NCBI RefSeq assembly: GCF_022808175.1 | Contig: NZ_JALGBX010000041.1 | Span: 1-49,991, forward strand | Direction of reading: 5' to 3' | Length of the DNA: 49,991 nt | DNA from: Streptomyces sp. AP-93 | GTDB taxonomy: Bacteria > Actinomycetota > Actinomycetes > Streptomycetales > Streptomycetaceae | In this document: positions 45,046 to 49,991 of the stretch, piece by piece | How the letters are laid out: every line of letters begins with the position of its first letter | Position numbering within the stretch: the stretch's first letter is position 1 | The notes under the pieces: model-generated | What the model was told of the DNA's origin: nothing | What the model saw: only the letters and a program-made list of their open reading frames with translations | The model's database searches: none | Position numbers and translations under genes: made by a program

Positions 45046-46107
45046 ATGCCGGTCATAGCCCGCATGATTCCCTCGCCCGTCTCAGTAATCGTCGAACACG
45101 GTGCGCTGGACGGCCTCCCAGACATCCTGTCCGACCACCGCATCTCGACCACAGGGCAGGTGGCTATCGTCGTCAGTGCCGGATCAGGCGAGGCCCTCCG
45201 AGCCCGCTTCTCTCCTCTGCTGCCCGACGCGGACTGGTACACCGTGGCAGACGGCACGATGGCGTCGGCCGTGCGCCTGAGCAGCGAGCTGAAGGGCGGC
45301 CGTTACGACGCCGTCGTCGCACTGGGGGGAGGGAAGGTCATCGACGCGGCCAAGTACGCCGCCGGGCGCATCGGACTACCGACTGTCGCGTGCGCCACCA
45401 ACCTCGCTCATGACGGCATCTGCTCCCCGGTGTCCATCCTCGATGATGAATCCGGTCGCCAGTCTGTTGGTGTGTCTTGTCCAATCGTCGCCGTCGTCGA
45501 CTTGGACGTGGTTCGTGAGGCACCGTCCCGTTTCGTCGCTTCTGGCGTGGGCGAAGTGCTCTCCAACCTGTCGGCGGTGGCCGACTGGGAGCTTTCCCAT
45601 GTCCAGACCGGTGAGGTAACCGACGGGCTCGCCACGGCCATGGCCCGCAGCGCGGGACTCGTGATGCTGCGGCACACAGGCGGCATCCACCAGTCCGGAT
45701 TCGCTGCGCAGCTTGCCGAGTCCCTCGTTATCTCGGGCATCGCCATGAACATCGCCGGCAGCACGAGGCCGTCCAGCGGTGCGTGCCACGAGATCTCCCA
45801 CGCCTTCGACATCCTCTACCCAACCCGACGCGCCCCGCACGGAGAACAGGTCGGGCTGGGCGCGGCATTCGCTTCCTACCTCAGGGGAGACAAGGAACTC
45901 GCGGGCGAACTAGCGCACACGCTGAGGCGCCATGGGCTGCCCGCGACTGCGGCACAAATCCACTTTTCCGCCGAGGAGTTCGCACGAGCAGCCCACTACG
46001 CGCCGCAAACTCGTCCAGGCCGCTTCACGATCCTTGAGCACGTCAACCTCAGTGAGGCCGACCTGCGGGCGGCCTACGAGGAGTACCTCGCGCACGTCGG
46101 TCTCTGA
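45046..46107 (+). CDS. Glycerol-1-phosphate dehydrogenase-like (iron-containing ADH/AroB-fold) enzyme
   Basis: 353 residues from ATG 45046, with AAGGAAG upstream. The NAD loop is ALGGGKVIDAAKYA, and VACATNLAHDGICSPVSIL is typical of the G1PDH/AraM branch. Metal-ligand His are seen in ACHEISHAFDIL and RAPHGEQVGLG. The third ligand, normally Asp in SGxGD, is Glu170 here (ASGVGEVLSN). This enzyme should reduce or oxidise a small hydroxy/keto metabolite with NAD(P)H. A membrane-lipid role is unlikely in this operon. It is the only dehydrogenase in the cluster that might take the place of LeuB (inference). Confidence 0.82.
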   Translation: MPVIARMIPSPVSVIVEHGALDGLPDILSDHRISTTGQVAIVVSAGSGEALRARFSPLLPDADWYTVADGTMASAVRLSSELKGGRYDAVVALGGGKVIDAAKYAAGRIGLPTVACATNLAHDGICSPVSILDDESGRQSVGVSCPIVAVVDLDVVREAPSRFVASGVGEVLSNLSAVADWELSHVQTGEVTDGLATAMARSAGLVMLRHTGGIHQSGFAAQLAESLVISGIAMNIAGSTRPSSGACHEISHAFDILYPTRRAPHGEQVGLGAAFASYLRGDKELAGELAHTLRRHGLPATAAQIHFSAEEFARAAHYAPQTRPGRFTILEHVNLSEADLRAAYEEYLAHVGL

Positions 46108-46165
46108 TCCGTCGCGTCCAAGCCATCACGCACCACCCCATTGCTCATCAAAGGAGAGCACCACC

Positions 46166-47173
46166 GTGCAACCCACCTATATCCTCACCGACTCTGAGCG
46201 CGACGAGCTCTTCGCCGCTCTTCAGACTGTCACCGAGAACCCGTACGCGGATTACAGCACCTTCTCCAAGGCGGTCACTGTCCTGCGCGAAGGTCCGCTA
46301 GTGCCCTCCGCCTTCGTGGACGCCTGTCACACGATCCGGAGCGAGAGGGAAAACGGTGTCTCGGATGCGCATGCCCTGCGCAACTGCCCCCTGGACGCGG
46401 ATATCCCGCTTCTGGACCACGATGATCCCCTCTCCGACAAGTATGCGAAGAAGAAGACCTTCGTTGGTGAGACGCTGATGGAGCTGTTCGCTCAGCTCAC
46501 CGGCACTCCCCTGCTCGCCTACGCCTCCCGGTTCAACGGCGACTTCTTCACCGACGTGGTAGCCATCAACCGCTACAGCGGCAAGCAGACGGGCTTCAGC
46601 GACGGCGAGCTCGTCTATCACAATGACAGGACCGCCCACCGCGTCCGTGCCGACTTCATCACCCTGCTCGGCATGCGCTGCCCGAGCGAGGAACTGGTGT
46701 ATACGGGATTCATCGAAGGACGGGCGCTGCTTGCGCACCTGAGCACGGAAGAGCAGCAGGCCCTGCGTAATCCCTGGTTCGTCACCCCGTTCGACGTCTT
46801 TTCCAAGGACAACAACAACAACCTGACCGTTTCGGATGCGCACCCGATCCTGGAGAATAGCCACAGCTTCCGCTATTTGGACAGCCACACCACTGTTGCG
46901 CCAGACAGTCCTGTCGATGCGAAAGACGCTCTGCTCTCCCTCAAGAACGCGCTTGCGCGCGCGGAGAAGAAGCGACACCGCATTCTCGTCGGTGACCTCT
47001 TCTCCTTCGCAAACCAGGACGGCCTGCACAACCGCGAGAAGATCGACGTGCAGGACGCACAGCGTGCCAAGAGCCGCTGGCTTCTGAAGACGTACGCGTT
47101 CCGAGCCGAGAGCAAGGCCCAGCAACACGAGGGGACATGGGTCAACGGCGTCCGCGGCCTAGTCGCTGACTAG
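46166..47173 (+). CDS. Clavaminate synthase-like 2OG-Fe(II) oxygenase
   Basis: 335 residues from GTG 46166, AAGGAGA upstream. The metal ligands fit the TauD/clavaminate synthase fold: HND in ELVYHNDRTAHRV (HxD) and the distal His in DLFSFANQDGLHNREKI. The 2OG-binding Arg is in KSRWLLKTY. Relatives such as VioC and AsnO hydroxylate free or carrier-bound amino acids at C-3. Length agrees with that family. It probably hydroxylates the amino acid delivered by the upstream enzymes; beta-hydroxylation or desaturation are both plausible. Confidence 0.8.
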   Translation: MQPTYILTDSERDELFAALQTVTENPYADYSTFSKAVTVLREGPLVPSAFVDACHTIRSERENGVSDAHALRNCPLDADIPLLDHDDPLSDKYAKKKTFVGETLMELFAQLTGTPLLAYASRFNGDFFTDVVAINRYSGKQTGFSDGELVYHNDRTAHRVRADFITLLGMRCPSEELVYTGFIEGRALLAHLSTEEQQALRNPWFVTPFDVFSKDNNNNLTVSDAHPILENSHSFRYLDSHTTVAPDSPVDAKDALLSLKNALARAEKKRHRILVGDLFSFANQDGLHNREKIDVQDAQRAKSRWLLKTYAFRAESKAQQHEGTWVNGVRGLVAD

Positions 47174-47267
47174 GGGAAAGCGATCCGGGACGAACACTCA
47201 CGGACGCTGTGCGGAGTGCCCGAATACACCCCGTGCCCGTGCCGAGCACACACTCGAAGGAACCACC

Positions 47268-48668
47268 ATGGGCCAGACCCTTGCCCAAAAGATCTGGGAC
47301 ACGCACGTTGTGCGGTCCGTCGACGAGCACACCGACCTCCTGTACGTCGACATGCAACTGCTGCACGAGGTCAACACGCCACAGGCCTTCAGCGACTTGC
47401 GTGCGGCCGGCCGGACTGTCCGTCGGCCCGAACTCAACTTGGGAACCGAAGACCACAACACCCCCACCGTCGCCCTCGACAAGACGATTCAGGACCCGGC
47501 CGGTCGACGGCAGACCACCTTGATGCGCAGCAACTGCGAGCAGTTCGGCATCCCGCTGCACCGTCTCGGCGACTCCAGTCAGGGGATCGTCCACGTGATC
47601 GGTCCCGAACTCGGTCTGAGCCGACCAGGCATGACCGTCGTATGCTGTGACTCGCACACCACCACCATGGGCGCCTTCGGCGCGCTGGCGTTCGGCATCG
47701 GCACGGCGCAGGTCGAGCATGTACTGGCTACGCAGACGCTCCTAGGGCGGCGTCCCGGGGACATGCTCGTTACCGTCACCGGTCGGCTGAACCCGGGCGT
47801 AACCGCAAAGGACCTCGTTCTGGCCCTCATCGCGCAGATCGGCACGGGCGGCGGGCAGGGCCACATCATCGAGTATCAGGGCGAGGCCCTACGCCACTTG
47901 TCCATGGAATCCCGGATGACCTTGTGCAACATGTCCGTCGAGGCGGGGTCGAAGGCCGGACTCATCGCCCCGGACGACGTGACGTTCGACTATCTGGCGG
48001 CCTGCCCCGGAATGCTGAGGGGGGCCGAATGGGATCACGAGGTCGCGTATTGGCGTACTCTGCGCTCCGACGACGACGCGGTCTTCGACCGGCATGTCAC
48101 CATCGACGCCAGCTCCGTGGCCCCCCAAGTTTCCTGGGGTACGAACCCGGCTCAGTGCGTGCCCCTGGACGGAAGCGTTCCCGGCCCCGCGGACTTCCCC
48201 GACGAGGCCGATCGGCTCGCAGCCGAACGTGCTCTCGCCTACATGGGTCTCACCCCGGGCACGGCCATGCGGGACATCTCCATCGACACCGCGTTCATCG
48301 GTTCCTGCACCAACGGGCGCATCGAAGATCTGCGGTCCGCAGCAGACGTATTGCGCGGCAGGCAGGTCCACCCCGGAGTGCACCTGCTCATCGTGCCCGG
48401 CTCGGCCCGGGTCCGCGCGCAGGCGGAAGCCGAGGGACTGGACGAGGTTTTCCACCGTGCTGGAGCAGACTTCCGGCCAGCGGCCGGCTGTTCAATGTGC
48501 GCCGCACTCAACGAGGACCGGTTGCGTCCGGGCCAACGCGCCGCTTCGACCAGCAACCGCAACTTCGAGGGACGCCAAGGGAAGGGTTCGCGTACCCATC
48601 TCGTCTCACCCGCCGTCGCGGCCGCCACCGCTGTCGCCGGACATCTCGCGCAGCCTGCCGATCTCTGA
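47268..48668 (+). CDS. leuC: Isopropylmalate isomerase large subunit paralogue
   Basis: 466 residues with the aconitase 4Fe-4S cysteines in GSCTNGR and AGCSMC. The substrate loop shows deviations from housekeeping LeuC: CDSHTTTMGAFGA where HTSTHGAFGA is usual, and GIGTAQVEHV where GIGTSEVEHV is usual. Together with LeuD it dehydrates and rehydrates a 2-alkylmalate to a 3-alkylmalate. Its place after the synthase and oxygenases, and the changed residues, argue that it isomerises a pathway-specific analogue rather than isopropylmalate for leucine. LeuD follows after 14 nt. Confidence 0.92.
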   Translation: MGQTLAQKIWDTHVVRSVDEHTDLLYVDMQLLHEVNTPQAFSDLRAAGRTVRRPELNLGTEDHNTPTVALDKTIQDPAGRRQTTLMRSNCEQFGIPLHRLGDSSQGIVHVIGPELGLSRPGMTVVCCDSHTTTMGAFGALAFGIGTAQVEHVLATQTLLGRRPGDMLVTVTGRLNPGVTAKDLVLALIAQIGTGGGQGHIIEYQGEALRHLSMESRMTLCNMSVEAGSKAGLIAPDDVTFDYLAACPGMLRGAEWDHEVAYWRTLRSDDDAVFDRHVTIDASSVAPQVSWGTNPAQCVPLDGSVPGPADFPDEADRLAAERALAYMGLTPGTAMRDISIDTAFIGSCTNGRIEDLRSAADVLRGRQVHPGVHLLIVPGSARVRAQAEAEGLDEVFHRAGADFRPAAGCSMCAALNEDRLRPGQRAASTSNRNFEGRQGKGSRTHLVSPAVAAATAVAGHLAQPADL

Positions 48669-48682
48669 GCACCAGGAACGCC

Positions 48683-49285
48683 ATGGACCCCTTCGTCACG
48701 CACACCGGCACGGGCATGCCGCTACGCCGCAGCAACATCGACACCGACCAGATCATTCCGGCGCGCTACGTGCCGTACTTCAGCTGGCACGGCCACACCA
48801 ACGCGCTCTTCGCCGACTGGCGCGACGATCCCTCGTTCGTCCTCAACCTTCCGCAGTACCAGGGTGCAACCGTCCTGGTCTCCGGGAACGACTTCGGCAC
48901 CGGATCCTCTCGCGAGTCGGCCGTCTGGGCCCTGCAGCGGGCAGGGTTCGCCGCGGTGATAGCTCCTCGATTCGGTGACATCTTCTCTGGTAATGCTCTG
49001 ATGAGAGGTCTCGTCACAGCCACCGTTCCCGAAGACGTGGTTGTGCGCCTGTGGGAGCAGCTCGAGCAGGATCCCTCCACACCCGTCACTGTCGACGTCC
49101 AGGGCCAGGAGGTGCGGTGTGCCGGCATCACACAGCCCTTTGCCCTCGACCCCGGTGCCCGGCGCCACCTACTATCCGGGCAGGACGCCGTGGCCGAGAC
49201 CCTGAAGCACGCCGACGAAATAGAGGCGTACGAACGTCTCCGGCGTCCGCTACTTCCAATGACCCATTTCACGAGAGCAGAGTGA
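48683..49285 (+). CDS. leuD: Isopropylmalate isomerase small subunit paralogue
   Basis: 200 residues. RRSNIDTDQIIPARY, the swivelling-domain motif, is intact, and the catalytic loop GTGSSRESAVWAL retains the Ser-Arg pair but has Ser for the usual His of REHA. The region that normally reads NNxxKNG is SGNALMRGL. Both changes lie next to the substrate pocket, so the paralogue probably handles a different side chain. ATG 48683 is preferred. It is the last gene of the operon, 8 nt before a strong terminator. Confidence 0.9.
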   Translation: MDPFVTHTGTGMPLRRSNIDTDQIIPARYVPYFSWHGHTNALFADWRDDPSFVLNLPQYQGATVLVSGNDFGTGSSRESAVWALQRAGFAAVIAPRFGDIFSGNALMRGLVTATVPEDVVVRLWEQLEQDPSTPVTVDVQGQEVRCAGITQPFALDPGARRHLLSGQDAVAETLKHADEIEAYERLRRPLLPMTHFTRAE

Positions 49286-49292
49286 CATGAGC

Positions 49293-49348
49293 GAAGCCCC
49301 TGCCGTCGGTGTGGTGATTCCACTCATCACACCAACGGCAGGGGCTTC
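49293..49348 (+). terminator. Long hairpin terminator of the aminotransferase-leuD operon
   Basis: Near-perfect 25-nt arms (49293-49317 and 49324-49348; GAAGCCCCTGCCG...CGGCAGGGGCTTC, two mismatches) around a 6-nt loop, just after LeuD. A T-run is lacking, as is usual in high-GC actinobacteria. Confidence 0.85.
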
Positions 49349-49384
49349 GTTGGCCCTGGTATTCAGCGGAGTAGGGCGGCCTGA

Positions 49385-49885
49385 CGGATCAACAGCGAAG
49401 GGTGCCGCCTGGCCTGATTGATCGGCACGCGGGTGCGGTGCTCCTGCGACGGCTGGCAGGCGGTATGGGGCTGACGCCGCCCTCGCGGGGGTGTTGGCGG
49501 CCGGCACTGGAACGGGCCGACGGGACGTTCTGGCTCTGTCCCACCTACGCAAGTACGAGACGTGCGCGCAGTTCGGAGCTGACTTCGGAGCGTCGCAGGC
49601 AGCGGCCTGGCGGCTACTTCGACGAAGCCCTCGAGGCGCTCGCCGCATGGGCTGCCCGCACTGCACGAGCCTCGTCGGCCTGGGTGAAGGCGACTTCGTG
49701 GCCGTCGCCAGGACGCTGAACCGGCCACCCGAATCCACGTGGACAAGCTGTACCACTCGCAAAGGCACAAGCGGCTCGCGAGTTAAGGTTCAGGTCATCG
49801 CCCACCCGGACGGCACACCCTTTGATTCTCCAGAGCTCTTCCGGGTGGCACACCCGACTCGGCACCAAACACCCTAAGATCCCCG
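49385..49885 (+). pseudogene. IS5-family transposase remnant (multiple frameshifts)
   Basis: Pieces in different frames follow the IS5/DDE_4 transposase order: GRRDVLALSHLRKYETCAQF and GASQAAAWRLL (HTH region), LVGLGEGDFVAV, KLYHSQRHKR, VKVQVIAHPDGTP and FSRALPGGT. No frame spans them, the DDE core is incomplete, and the sequence ends in unrelated DNA after about 49885. It lies directly downstream of the cluster C terminator and is probably the right boundary of an inserted block. Confidence 0.72.
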
Positions 49886-49991
49886 ACGGAGTCAAGCTTA
49901 GCTTGTTTTTTATCTATTGATCCGAAACGGTTTGGGTTCTGGGTCGTTGGTGGTGTGTGAGCGATCTGGTGGGGGACGCGCGGCATCTGTC

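Noticed and set aside
49957..49991. Possible start of another gene (GTG at 49957) at the right edge
   Set aside because: Only 11 codons are visible, with no clear ribosome site; the stretch could equally be an IS end.

Overview
The window is high-GC actinobacterial DNA with strong third-position G/C bias, GGAGG-type ribosome sites, frequent GTG starts and 1-10 nt gene overlaps. It most likely comes from Streptomyces or a close relative. It reads as accessory genome: two unrelated biosynthetic loci flank a large phage-defence operon, with decayed insertion sequences at the joints.

Region A (59-11070, mostly + strand) is a tightly coupled cluster. A truncated XRE-type regulator lies divergently at the left edge. 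It is followed by an unrecognised protein, a thymidylate-kinase-like P-loop kinase, a PEP-mutase/isocitrate-lyase superfamily protein, a Nudix protein, a TylF-type O-methyltransferase, a D-2-hydroxyacid dehydrogenase-like protein and a nucleotidyltransferase-fold protein. Then come a radical SAM/SPASM protein with a large extra C-terminal domain, a 2OG-Fe(II) oxygenase, a 49-residue candidate precursor peptide, a strong hairpin, an HExxH protein and a frame-broken tyrosyl-tRNA synthetase paralogue. The radical SAM, HExxH and small-peptide genes look like a RiPP module. The upstream genes look like a small-molecule or nucleotide-tailoring module. The combination is not one I can match to a named family.

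Region B (11192-29596, - strand) is a defence operon. In transcription order it encodes an AIPR-family protein with a nuclease-like N-terminus, an N6-adenine DNA methylase, a type I-like specificity subunit and a NERD + tandem kinase + AAA ATPase (PglW/DptF-like). A protein of unknown fold follows, then a 1,916-residue HerA/DptH-like ATPase with an embedded VEVK nuclease-like motif, and an unrecognised small protein. The methylase/S/kinase/unknown/ATPase core resembles the methylation-associated defence system (MADS: Mad2, Mad5, Mad6, Mad7, Mad8). AIPR is present, and I see no Mad1, Mad3 or Mad4 counterpart.

Region C (30723-49348) is bounded by an IS3-family remnant on the left and an IS5-family remnant on the right. 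The - strand carries two ATP-grasp ligases, the remains of a third (not visible as an open frame), a flavin-dependent halogenase and a CPA2 antiporter. After a 1.35 kb regulatory gap, the + strand carries an aminotransferase, an isopropylmalate/homocitrate-synthase homologue, a frame-broken prephenate dehydratase/BacA-like gene, a FAD/NAD(P)-binding protein, a cytochrome P450, a glycerol-1-phosphate-dehydrogenase-like enzyme, a clavaminate-synthase-like oxygenase, and LeuC and LeuD paralogues ending at a strong terminator. This suggests a small peptide assembled by ATP-grasp ligases from a chain-extended non-protein amino acid or a 3-alkylmalate unit, then oxidised and chlorinated. No LeuB-like dehydrogenase is present. 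No rRNA, tRNA or CRISPR array was seen.
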